From Christiangramia flava JLT2011 (lineage in GTDB: Bacteria > Bacteroidota > Bacteroidia > Flavobacteriales > Flavobacteriaceae), in the NCBI RefSeq assembly GCF_001951155.1, contig NZ_CP016359.1, positions 761,001-825,000 on the forward strand: 64,000 nucleotides of DNA. The letters run 5' to 3'. The translations under genes were made by a program, and so were the position numbers. Of the stretch, positions 9,971 through 17,245 are shown one piece after another. The notes under the pieces were generated by a model. The model did no database searches and was not told where the DNA came from. It saw nothing but the letters and a program-made list of their open reading frames with translations. Every line of letters begins with the position of its first letter. Position 1 is the stretch's first letter.

Positions 9971-9996
9971 AAACAGGGGACCTCTCCCCTGTTTTT
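9971..9996 (-). terminator. Hairpin terminator, better oriented for a minus-strand transcript
   Basis: A perfect 10-bp stem (AAACAGGGGA / TCCCCTGTTT) with a 4-nt loop. The minus strand has the longer T tract (T5-G-T5); the plus strand has T5. No annotated gene on either strand ends here, because the DUF808 gene begins downstream of it. Confidence 0.7.
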
Positions 9997-10107
9997 CACC
10001 TAACCACCTTAAACTTAGTTAACCAACAAACTAAGCGCAAAATTGTCTTTTAATAATTATTTCCTTTTTGTTTGATTTCTTGTCTTTTCAGCTTCTCCTT
10101 TTTATGG

Positions 10108-10185
10108 GCGATAAGATTAAGCCGGCCATTTTCAAATTGCCATAAGTCATGAAAATGGTAGGGTACGTGCCGGCCCTCTTATCGC
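10108..10185. repeat. Interrupted inverted repeat, 23 paired positions
   Basis: Three nested arms in order: 10108-10116 with 10177-10185 (9 bp), 10121-10126 with 10169-10174 (6 bp) and 10127-10134 with 10150-10157 (8 bp), with a 15-nt apical loop and an 11-nt bulge on the right arm. All paired positions are Watson-Crick. Confidence 0.75.
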
Positions 10186-10277
10186 TTACCATTAAAGGAT
10201 AGGTCAAGCTTTGTTGGGTAAATTTGAATATCAATATGTTTAATATGTTCTCATTCACATCGTAAAGATCATTATTA

Positions 10278-10436
10278 ATGCACTTGAGGAGAGAGTATTT
10301 CGATAGATGGAATTTTACTGTCGGTGAAACAGAGGTTTCATTCGATAAGCGGTAAGAGGTTTATTTAAACGGTAAGATGAATGGTGAAGATCTGCCGGAA
10401 CTGGATAAATTTATAATGCAAGAAGGTGAGAAATAG
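10278..10436 (+). pseudogene. Possible degenerate small ORF with an internal stop
   Basis: An ATG at 10278 opens 25 codons to a TAA at 10353. The same frame continues without further stops to a TAG at 10434, including an ATG at 10377 that could start a 19-codon peptide. The composition (acidic and aromatic residues, a YLNGK segment) looks protein-like, but no family is recognisable and chance cannot be excluded at this length. Confidence 0.2.
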
Positions 10437-10461
10437 AAGATTTTTAAGGGATTGCCCTTAC

Positions 10462-10599
10462 TTGTTTTATCCAGAAATTCACAATATCTTTAAGATTCAA
10501 AGTTTTGGTTATGGAATAAGTTTAAAGCATAGGCGAAATGATGAACTCTTATTCTTTAACTAACCAACCAAAAAGGGATACTACGGAATCCCTTTTTTT
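10462..10599 (+). ncRNA. Candidate small RNA with own promoter and terminator
   Basis: TTG (10462-10464) and TATCTTTA (10485-10492) are spaced by 20 nt, one base short of the flavobacterial promoter consensus. A transcript starting near 10498 would end at the strong terminator at 10570-10599, giving about 100 nt. It has no credible ORF. The segment just before the terminator is an unstructured AC-rich run (ACTAACCAACC) that could serve as a pairing region. Confidence 0.3.
10570..10599 (+). terminator. Rho-independent terminator
   Basis: The 10-bp stem AAAAAGGGAT / ATCCCTTTTT encloses an 8-nt loop and is followed by a T run. It lies just before the acyltransferase gene, and no plus-strand protein gene precedes it. 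Confidence 0.75.
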
Positions 10600-10627
10600 G
10601 TTATTGAAAATCACCTAACTGAAACAT

Positions 10628-11634
10628 TTGGAGCGCCAGATACTTCAAGAGAAGAAGAGAAAGAAACATATTGCCGGGCTGGATAGCCTGAGATTTCTGG
10701 CATTTTTGATGGTCTTCCTGTTTCATAGCACTAAGGTGTTCTATTTCGGGTTTCTGGGCGTAGATTTTTTCTTTGTTTTATCGAGTTTTCTTCTCACCTA
10801 TCTGGCTTTACGCGAATTGGAAGTTAACAAGAGCTTTTCCCAAAAAAACTTTTTCTTCCGAAGAGTGCTCAGGATATTTCCTCTCTATTTCCTGGTTTTA
10901 ATCATCTGTCTCTGGTTGCTGCCCTTCCTTGGAAATCAAGTAGGTCTGGAAACTCAACTCCCGGTACGGCCATGGCTATTTTGGGTCTTTCTGGCAAATT
11001 ATGAGAACAGCCCCTATATTTTGCCCCTGAAGTTTTTATGGTCGGTTGCGGTGGAAGAGCAATTTTATCTTTTGTTTCTCATTCTAAGCCTGGCTTTCAG
11101 AAAGCATATATTGGGAGTTATTCTGGGCCTGGCTGTAGCCTATTTACTGTATTTTCACATTGATGCTTATTTCGGCTGGCAGCAATATAAAAGTGTTTTC
11201 TTCCATCTCGCGAACTTTTCATTCGGTATGTTAGGAGGCTGGCTATATTTCAAAAATTACCAAAATCCAGCGGCTACTTTCATAAGTTTGTTTATTTCAT
11301 CCGTGCTGCTTTATTTTACGGCTTACGATCATTGGTTCTTTAACATCATTCTTTCGGTATGGTTCGTTAGTATGATATTCTTTACTGAATTCCTCTTTAG
11401 AAAAATTCCGACTAATCCCGTTACAGCCCTGACCGAATACCTTGGTAAATACACCTATGGATTATACATGTACAGCGGAATTGTCATTATTCTCATCAAC
11501 AAACTCCCCATTAGCGATATGCTCTTATTGGCGATCCCTATTAAACTTGTGCTTATTTTCGGGCCGCCTACCTATCCTTCCATTGGTTTGAAAAACATTT
11601 TTTAAAACTGAAAAAACAATTCCGCGGGGAATAA
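10628..11634 (+). CDS. Acyltransferase 3 (OafA/YrhL) family membrane protein, frameshifted near the C-terminus
   Basis: An integral-membrane O-acyltransferase, typically modifying cell-surface glycans. It opens with the family signature (GLDSLRFLAFLMVF...FHS, catalytic-type His near residue 35) and shows about ten hydrophobic helices; RRVLRIFPLYF and SVAVEEQFYL are conserved family motifs. The start is TTG at 10628, since an in-frame stop lies at 10616 and no ATG precedes the signature. The frame stops at 11605, but the end after residue ~311 is atypical. A shift of one base near 11561-11566 would continue in another frame to a stop at 11632-11634, giving the family-like end (AYLSFHWFEKHFLKLKKQF). 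This indicates a 1-nt deletion or a sequencing error. Coordinates cover the repaired gene. Confidence 0.8.
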
Positions 11635-11650
11635 TTTTAAAAATTCCTGA

Positions 11651-11689
11651 TTTAAACAAACGTTTAATTTAAACATTTGTTTAAATTTG
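11651..11689 (+). promoter_or_regulatory. TetR-type operator overlapping a -7 box
   Basis: A near-perfect palindrome with 17-nt arms around one central base (11651-11667 and 11669-11685) has a single mismatch. Its right arm overlaps TAAATTTG (11682-11689), an exact flavobacterial -7 element, 20 nt before the regulator's GTG start. This is the expected arrangement for autorepression. Confidence 0.75.
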
Positions 11690-11708
11690 CAGCGCAAAAA
11701 ATTCAGAA

Positions 11709-12332
11709 GTGGAATTAAATCAGAAACAAATTGCCATTCTGCAGGTGGCAGAAAAACTGTTTTCAGAAAATGGTTTTGATGGCACCTCCGTTCGGCAGAT
11801 CGCCAAAGAAGCGGATATTAACATCGCGATGATCTCCTATTATTTTGGCTCGAAGGAAAAATTGCTGGAAGCCTTACTCTTTTACAGGGGGTCTGACTTT
11901 AAAATGCAGATCGAGACCATCCTCTATAATGAGAATCACGGATATTTGGAAAAGATCGACCAGGTGGTGGAAATGGTCGTGCGCCGTATCCACAATAACC
12001 GCAGGATCTACAAAATTGTGCATTTTGAATTCTCAAATCTGGGGCGAACCATCGATTTCGAGAATTATATCAATTTCAAGAAGCAGAATTTTCAAATTCT
12101 CGAACGCTTCATCCAGGAAGGCCAGGAAGCCGGGGTATTCTCCAAAAACGTGAATATTCCTCTTATCAAGACCACGATCCTGGGATCCTATTTCAACCTG
12201 TACTATAACAAGAAATTCTTCCAGGCTATGCACAACCTGCAAGACCAGTTCAACTTTGAAGAATACGTGGAAAAAGAACTCATTCCGCATATTCAGCAAA
12301 CCATAAAAGCCCTTTTAACCTATGAAGTATAA
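11709..12332 (+). CDS. TetR/AcrR-family transcriptional repressor
   Basis: A 207-residue regulator. The N-terminal helix-turn-helix (about 8-55) has the family pattern GFDGTSVRQIAKEADIN and SYYFGSKEKLL. The C-terminal ligand domain is not diagnostic. The start is GTG, chosen because it lies just after the operator and gives the standard short N-terminus. It overlaps the tolC-like gene by 11 nt and heads the efflux operon, so it most likely represses the pump genes and itself. The inducer is unknown. Confidence 0.92.
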   Translation: MELNQKQIAILQVAEKLFSENGFDGTSVRQIAKEADINIAMISYYFGSKEKLLEALLFYRGSDFKMQIETILYNENHGYLEKIDQVVEMVVRRIHNNRRIYKIVHFEFSNLGRTIDFENYINFKKQNFQILERFIQEGQEAGVFSKNVNIPLIKTTILGSYFNLYYNKKFFQAMHNLQDQFNFEEYVEKELIPHIQQTIKALLTYEV

Positions 12333-13647
12333 GGTGTATATTATCAGTATTTTCTGCCTGTTCGTGCAGCAAATACTCAGCGCCCAAGAACGCCAGTTAT
12401 CGATTGAAGAGGCGGTAAACCTGGCTCTCGAACAAAGCGATGAAGCCAAAATGGCCAACCAGACCGTGGAAACTGCAGCTGCGCAATTAAAGACCACTAA
12501 AAACAATCAGTACCCAGATTTCAAACTTTCTGGCCAGTACAGCTACCTTTCAAATGCTGATGTAAATTTCAAGCTGAATACCGGTTCATCTTCTTCGGAA
12601 GGCTCAGAAGGTCAGCAATCAGGAAGTTCTCCCAAAATTAATCAGTTATTGCTCGGTCAGGCGAATGTTTCCATGCCGCTATTTTCGGGATTCAAACTGA
12701 AAAATGCGATCGCTGCCGATGAAAACCGGTTGAAAGCAGCAACTTTTTCCGCAGAAAATTCGAAGGAACAAATCGCTTTACAAGTAATTCAGGATTATCT
12801 ATCGCTCTACAAAGCCCGGAAAGCGGTGGAATTACTGGAAGAAAGCCTGAAAGGGGCTGAGAGGAGAGTGACCGATTTTAACGCCATGGAACAAAACGGA
12901 TTGCTGGCCAGGAATGACCTTTTAAAAGCCCAGTTGCAGCAGGCAAACACTCGCCTAAACCTGGAAGAAGCCAGAAAGAACGAGCAGATCATCAATTATC
13001 AGCTCATCAAAGAGTTGAACCTGCCTGAAGGAACTATCGTCCAAACCGATGATGCTTCCTTCCTGATGACTCCAGTTGTTTCAGCTGAGGAAACAAGCCG
13101 AAAAGACCTGGAGGCGCTAAAGTTCCAGGAGCAAGCGGCCGAGAACGGCGTGGAGGTTGCAAAAAGTGCTTATTTCCCGTCCATAGGTCTTACCGGTGGT
13201 TATATTGCCCTGGATGTTCACAACGCGCTTACTGTTTCAAACGCCATGAATTTCGGCGTAGGTTTATCTTACAATCTTTCGAGCATTTTTAAAAGCAAAC
13301 AGGATGTAAAACTGGCTGAAAGCAGGGCCAGGGAATTGCAGTTTCAAATAGACCAGGTAGAAGACCAGGTACATATTCAGGTAGAAAATGCCAAAAAAGA
13401 ATATGAATTGGCGCTAAAAAAACTGGATGTATACTCCCAGTCTGAAGAGCAGGCTGTGGAAAATTTTCGGATCGTGAAAGACAAATACGACAATGGCCTG
13501 GAAGATACCAATGACCTGCTGGAGGCTGATGTGGAACAACTTCAGGCCAAAATCAATATGGCGTATGCGAAAGCCAATATTGCCCAGAAATATTATGAAT
13601 TGCTAAGAGCCAAAGGTGGCTTGACCCAGAATTTTACAAAAGACTAA
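12322..13647 (+). CDS. TolC-family outer-membrane efflux protein
   Basis: The outer-membrane channel of a tripartite pump. A signal peptide (about 1-21, ending LSAQ) leads two repeated outer-membrane efflux halves rich in Ala/Gln/Glu coiled-coil helices; the second half includes KDKYDNGLEDTNDLLEAD, a typical TolC segment. The length of 441 residues is usual. It overlaps the tetR-type gene by 11 nt, which suggests translational coupling, and precedes the membrane-fusion gene by 10 nt. Confidence 0.93.
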   Translation: MKYKVYIISIFCLFVQQILSAQERQLSIEEAVNLALEQSDEAKMANQTVETAAAQLKTTKNNQYPDFKLSGQYSYLSNADVNFKLNTGSSSSEGSEGQQSGSSPKINQLLLGQANVSMPLFSGFKLKNAIAADENRLKAATFSAENSKEQIALQVIQDYLSLYKARKAVELLEESLKGAERRVTDFNAMEQNGLLARNDLLKAQLQQANTRLNLEEARKNEQIINYQLIKELNLPEGTIVQTDDASFLMTPVVSAEETSRKDLEALKFQEQAAENGVEVAKSAYFPSIGLTGGYIALDVHNALTVSNAMNFGVGLSYNLSSIFKSKQDVKLAESRARELQFQIDQVEDQVHIQVENAKKEYELALKKLDVYSQSEEQAVENFRIVKDKYDNGLEDTNDLLEADVEQLQAKINMAYAKANIAQKYYELLRAKGGLTQNFTKD

Positions 13648-13657
13648 TCAGAAAAAA

Positions 13658-14740
13658 ATGGAACAGAAAAAGAAGACCAATAAAAAATTCATCGTGATCA
13701 TTTCAGCTCTTGTGACCGTTGGACTGATCTACGGAGGTTATAAATATTTTCATTCGCTTTCTCATGAAGAGACGGATGATGCCCAGGTAGAAGCCAATAT
13801 GAACGCCATCATTCCTCATGTTGGCGGATATGTTCAGGAGGTTTTGGTTGAAGACAATCAGAAAGTTAAAAAAGGGGACACCCTGTTCATTATTGATAAC
13901 CGCGATTATAAAGTGCAACTGGAACAGGCCCGTGCGCAGATGGCCGCGGCTGAAAGTCAGTTGAATGTCGCTAAAGCCAGCATTGGGTCATACCAGGCGA
14001 ATGCTGCTGCTTCCAGAGCGCAGGTAACTACAGCTTCTGAAAGTATCGAAACCGCCAAGATCAAATTGTGGCGGGCTGAAAATGATTTCAAGCGTTATGA
14101 AAACCTTTATACAAGCCATTCGATTACCGAACAGCAATATGAGCAGGCGCTGGCTGCAAAACAGGAAGCTGAAAAACAACTGGATATTCTGAAAAGTCAG
14201 CAAAAGGCCAGTAACAGCCAAAGCAACGCCGCCGCCTCACAGACAAAAATTTCAGAAAAACAGGTATCTGTGGCTGAGGCAAATCTGAAAAGTGCTGAAG
14301 CACAGCTGAACGCCGCCATGCTGAATATGGATTACACAGTAGTTACGGCTCCTATTGACGGCCAGCTTTCCAACGTGGATCTTCAGGCAGGTCAATTTGT
14401 ACAGCCGGGACAGTCACTGTTCTACCTGGTGAATACAGATAAGAAGTGGATTGTTGCCAATTTCAAGGAAACGCAGTTAGACAAGATGCAGATCGGTCAA
14501 AAAGTAGGAATTGAAGTAGACGCTTACCCGGGAACCGAATTTGAAGGCGTGGTTAGCGCTTTTTCTCCAGCAACCGGAGCCAGGTTTTCGCTGCTTCCGC
14601 CAGATAATGCGACCGGAAATTTTGTAAAAACCGTTCAGCGACTGCCGGTGAAGATCGATTTTACCAATAGTAACGATTCAGAAAAACTACAAAGACTACG
14701 CTCCGGAATGAACGTGGTGGTAGATGTACATTTAAACTAG
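13658..14740 (+). CDS. emrA: HlyD/EmrA-family membrane fusion protein
   Basis: The periplasmic adaptor linking the MFS pump to the TolC channel. One N-terminal membrane helix (about 9-28) is followed by a lipoyl-like beta domain (TDDAQVEANMNAIIPHVGG, then DTLFIIDNRDYKV), a long Ala/Gln/Glu-rich coiled-coil hairpin (about 85-215), and the second lipoyl half with MDYTVVTAPIDGQLS. The 360-residue length fits EmrA. Stop and the next start are 4 nt apart. Confidence 0.92.
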   Translation: MEQKKKTNKKFIVIISALVTVGLIYGGYKYFHSLSHEETDDAQVEANMNAIIPHVGGYVQEVLVEDNQKVKKGDTLFIIDNRDYKVQLEQARAQMAAAESQLNVAKASIGSYQANAAASRAQVTTASESIETAKIKLWRAENDFKRYENLYTSHSITEQQYEQALAAKQEAEKQLDILKSQQKASNSQSNAAASQTKISEKQVSVAEANLKSAEAQLNAAMLNMDYTVVTAPIDGQLSNVDLQAGQFVQPGQSLFYLVNTDKKWIVANFKETQLDKMQIGQKVGIEVDAYPGTEFEGVVSAFSPATGARFSLLPPDNATGNFVKTVQRLPVKIDFTNSNDSEKLQRLRSGMNVVVDVHLN

Positions 14741-14744
14741 AACC

Positions 14745-16325
14745 ATGCAGGACGAAAACAGCCTGGTAGAATATGGTTTCCGAAGAGTGGTGGTCACCAT
14801 CACCGCAATTTTATGCGCCTTGCTGGAAATCATAGACACTACCATTGTGAATGTTGCCTTGAACGATATGCGCGGGAGTCTAGGTGCTACGCTTACTGAT
14901 GTGGCCTGGGTGATTACCGCCTATGCCATTGCGAATGTTATCATTATCCCGATGACGAGCTGGCTTTCCAAACAATTTGGGAGGAGGAATTATTTCGCAG
15001 CATCGATCATCATCTTTACGATAGCATCTTTTCTCTGCGGAAATGCTACCAATATTTGGGAACTGGTACTCTTCCGATTTATCCAGGGAATGGGTGGTGG
15101 CGCCCTGTTGGTAACGGCTCAAACGATCATAACTGAAAGTTACCCGGTTGAAAAGAGAGGAATGGCGCAGGCCATTTACGGAATGGGAGTTATTGTAGGT
15201 CCTACTTTAGGCCCACCACTTGGAGGCTACTTGGTAGATCATTTCTCCTGGCCGTATATTTTTTACATCAATATCCCGATTGGGATTATCGCCACCTTTA
15301 TGACGATTTTCTTTGTAAAGAGTCCAAAATATGGGGAAAAGCTGAAAGTCAACCAGGTGGACTGGTGGGGAATCATTTTACTGGCTACATTTATTGGTTC
15401 ACTTCAGTTTGTGCTGGAACATGGTCAACAGGATGATTGGTTTGAAGACTCCCTGATCCTGAGTTTGAGTGTCGCCGCCGTTTTTGGATTAATCCTGTTC
15501 ATCTGGCGAGAACTCACCTATGAACATCCCGTGGTGAACCTTCGGGTTCTCAGAGATGGAAACCTGCGAATTGGTACGATTCTGACCTTTATACTGGGAT
15601 TCGGTTTGTTCGGTTCCACTTTTATTATTCCCATCTATACGCAATCAATTTTAGGATGGACGGCTACAGATGCCGGATTATTACTAATTCCCAGTTCCAT
15701 CACTACCGGACTTATGATGCCCATCATCGGGAAATTGCTGGAAAGAGGAATTTCTCATAAATACCTGGCATCAGCAGGATTCGTGATATTTTTTATTTAT
15801 AGTTTCTGGATGTATTCCCTAATGACACCGGATACCGGTTCGGAACATATGTTCTGGCCCCTGGTGGTTCGCGGTGTGGGGCTTGGCTTGTTATTTGTTC
15901 CTATAACGACGCTTTCGCTTTCTACTTTAAAAGGAAAAGATATTGGTGATGGCGCCGCCTTTACCGGGATGATGAGACAGCTGGGAGGAAGCTTCGGAAT
16001 TGCCATTATTACGACCATGGTTTCCAGGCTTGCACAACAACACCGAATAGACCTGCTTCCGAATATTTCGGCGATCGATTTCAAAGTGCAGCAACGTATT
16101 GATGGGATCAAAAGAATGTTCATGGCTAAAGGTTTCAGTGCGAATGAAGCTCTCGACAAGGCCTATGCTGTTTTGAATGGAAGCTTGATGAAACAAAGCA
16201 CCGTATTATCGTATATGGACATTTTCCTCTACCTGGGACTTTTGTTCCTTGTGTGCGCCCCAATCGTACTACTGATTAAGAAAACAGGGAAACGAGCTGG
16301 AAAACCGGCTATAGATGCGCATTAA
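14745..16325 (+). CDS. emrB: DHA2-family MFS multidrug transporter (EmrB-like)
   Basis: A proton-driven drug exporter of 526 residues with about 14 hydrophobic helices. Visible family motifs are LLEIIDTTIVNVAL in helix 1, FGRRNYF after helix 2, RFIQGMGGGALL, and motif C (GMGVIVGPTLGPPLGG), which marks exporters. It is the last gene of tetR-tolC-emrA-emrB and ends 3 nt before a strong hairpin terminator. Confidence 0.93.
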   Translation: MQDENSLVEYGFRRVVVTITAILCALLEIIDTTIVNVALNDMRGSLGATLTDVAWVITAYAIANVIIIPMTSWLSKQFGRRNYFAASIIIFTIASFLCGNATNIWELVLFRFIQGMGGGALLVTAQTIITESYPVEKRGMAQAIYGMGVIVGPTLGPPLGGYLVDHFSWPYIFYINIPIGIIATFMTIFFVKSPKYGEKLKVNQVDWWGIILLATFIGSLQFVLEHGQQDDWFEDSLILSLSVAAVFGLILFIWRELTYEHPVVNLRVLRDGNLRIGTILTFILGFGLFGSTFIIPIYTQSILGWTATDAGLLLIPSSITTGLMMPIIGKLLERGISHKYLASAGFVIFFIYSFWMYSLMTPDTGSEHMFWPLVVRGVGLGLLFVPITTLSLSTLKGKDIGDGAAFTGMMRQLGGSFGIAIITTMVSRLAQQHRIDLLPNISAIDFKVQQRIDGIKRMFMAKGFSANEALDKAYAVLNGSLMKQSTVLSYMDIFLYLGLLFLVCAPIVLLIKKTGKRAGKPAIDAH

Positions 16326-16327
16326 AT

Positions 16328-16358
16328 AAAAAAGGCTTCCAATTTGGAAGCCTTTTTT
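16328..16358. terminator. Bidirectional terminator between emrB and the barrel-protein gene
   Basis: A 13-bp perfect stem (AAAAAAGGCTTCC / GGAAGCCTTTTTT) with a 5-nt loop. A- and T-rich flanks allow it to serve both convergent genes. Confidence 0.9.
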
Positions 16359-16376
16359 ATTATGTTCTATCAAATA

Positions 16377-17078
16377 TTAGAAGTAACAACCGCCACGGCG
16401 CCTTCCGGCATTTGCTTCACTATCGAATATTTTAAAACTCAAACTCAGCATGATCTGGTTTAAACGAGCATCTTCAAAATAGGCTTTATTGATCCCATAT
16501 CCCTGCGTACCTCCGGAAGTGGTATTAACAATATCGATATCCTGAGTTTCAGCAGTAGACAACGAACGATCATAACGCAGATCGACCTCAAATCGACCAA
16601 AACCTGCCTTGATTCCAACCATTCCTGCCAGAGGTGTATTCTGAGCAACAATAACCTGGTCTGGTGGTTCTGTTCCTTCCAAAGAGGAATCAATTATATT
16701 TTGATACGCCGGCCCCCCGTAAATATCAATTGGCCCCCAAACATTATATCCAAACAACAAGGGAACACTGATCTTATTCACCTCGTATGCTGATGGAGCG
16801 GTAGGAAATTGAAATTCTGTTTCCATTGCGCTGTAAATAAATTCTGGTCTAAGCAGGAATTTATTGAAACGCAATTCGAAAAATGCACCGGCGTGAAAAC
16901 CTATTTTGGAATCGGCTTCAACAGTTCCATCAAAATATATACCTCCGGAACTATTCCCGGTGATCTGACCTCCTGAAACATAGCTTGGCCCACCTTTTAT
17001 TCCGAAACTGAATTCCTGTGCATTGGCAAGCCCAAAGAAGGATAGCGCCAGAATAAATAGATAAATCTTTTTGTTCAT
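16377..17078 (-). CDS. Outer-membrane beta-barrel protein (PorT/OMP_b-brl type)
   Basis: A 233-residue protein with a signal peptide ending ANAQ (about residue 20) and the common opening EFSFGIKGGPSYV of small 8-strand flavobacterial barrels. Alternating hydrophobic strands run through to LMLSLSFKIF. It then has an odd Arg/Gly/Cys tail (GRRRGGCYF) after the last strand, so it does not end in the usual terminal aromatic of a strand. Role unknown; barrels of this group are generally structural or adhesion-related. Confidence 0.75.
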   Translation of the reverse strand: MNKKIYLFILALSFFGLANAQEFSFGIKGGPSYVSGGQITGNSSGGIYFDGTVEADSKIGFHAGAFFELRFNKFLLRPEFIYSAMETEFQFPTAPSAYEVNKISVPLLFGYNVWGPIDIYGGPAYQNIIDSSLEGTEPPDQVIVAQNTPLAGMVGIKAGFGRFEVDLRYDRSLSTAETQDIDIVNTTSGGTQGYGINKAYFEDARLNQIMLSLSFKIFDSEANAGRRRGGCYF

Positions 17079-17191
17079 AGTTATAAGTTAATCTCGGACA
17101 ATCGGGGTTAAATATATCAAATTAAAAAACCAATCCTACTGATGGCATTATGTTTTTAACGTAAAAAAACGTGCTTCAGTATGGAAAAATA

Positions 17192-17219
17192 AAAAAGCAC
17201 CAGCTTCCTGGTGCTTTTT
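17192..17219 (-). terminator. Terminator of the subtilase gene
   Basis: A 12-bp stem (AAAAAGCACCAG / CTGGTGCTTTTT) with a 4-nt loop, 26 nt beyond the stop of the subtilase on the minus strand, with a T-rich minus-strand tail. Confidence 0.88.
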
Positions 17220-17245
17220 CTGATCTATCTAAATATAGTTTTAGT

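Larger units (their letters stand above)
9965..10190 (-). ncRNA. Candidate structured non-coding RNA
   Basis: On the minus strand the hairpin at 10185-10108 precedes an A-rich linker and the terminator at 9994-9971, giving a possible transcript of about 220 nt. The hairpin pairs 9 bp (GCGATAAGA / TCTTATCGC), 6 bp (GCCGGC / GCCGGC) and 8 bp (CATTTTCA / TGAAAATG) inside 78 nt. A minus-strand frame of 42 sense codons (10178-10050) ends in a Lys-rich tail but has no start codon, so a decayed gene is an alternative. I recognise no known RNA family. Confidence 0.35.
9882..10627. other. 746-nt gene-free region
   Basis: No convincing protein gene lies here on either strand. It holds a terminator-like hairpin at 9971-9996, a long interrupted inverted repeat at 10108-10185, two short in-frame reading fragments at 10278-10436 separated by a stop, a small AAGGG/CCCTT hairpin near 10446, a promoter-like TTG-N20-TATCTTTA at 10462-10492, and a terminator at 10570-10599. 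The two terminators, which no annotated gene needs, argue for at least one non-coding transcript. Confidence 0.7.

Noticed and set aside
10050..10178. Minus-strand frame of 42 sense codons with a Lys-rich end in the gene-free region
   Set aside because: It has no ATG, GTG or TTG start after the upstream stop and lies over a structured inverted repeat, so a non-coding role explains it better. A decayed gene remains possible.
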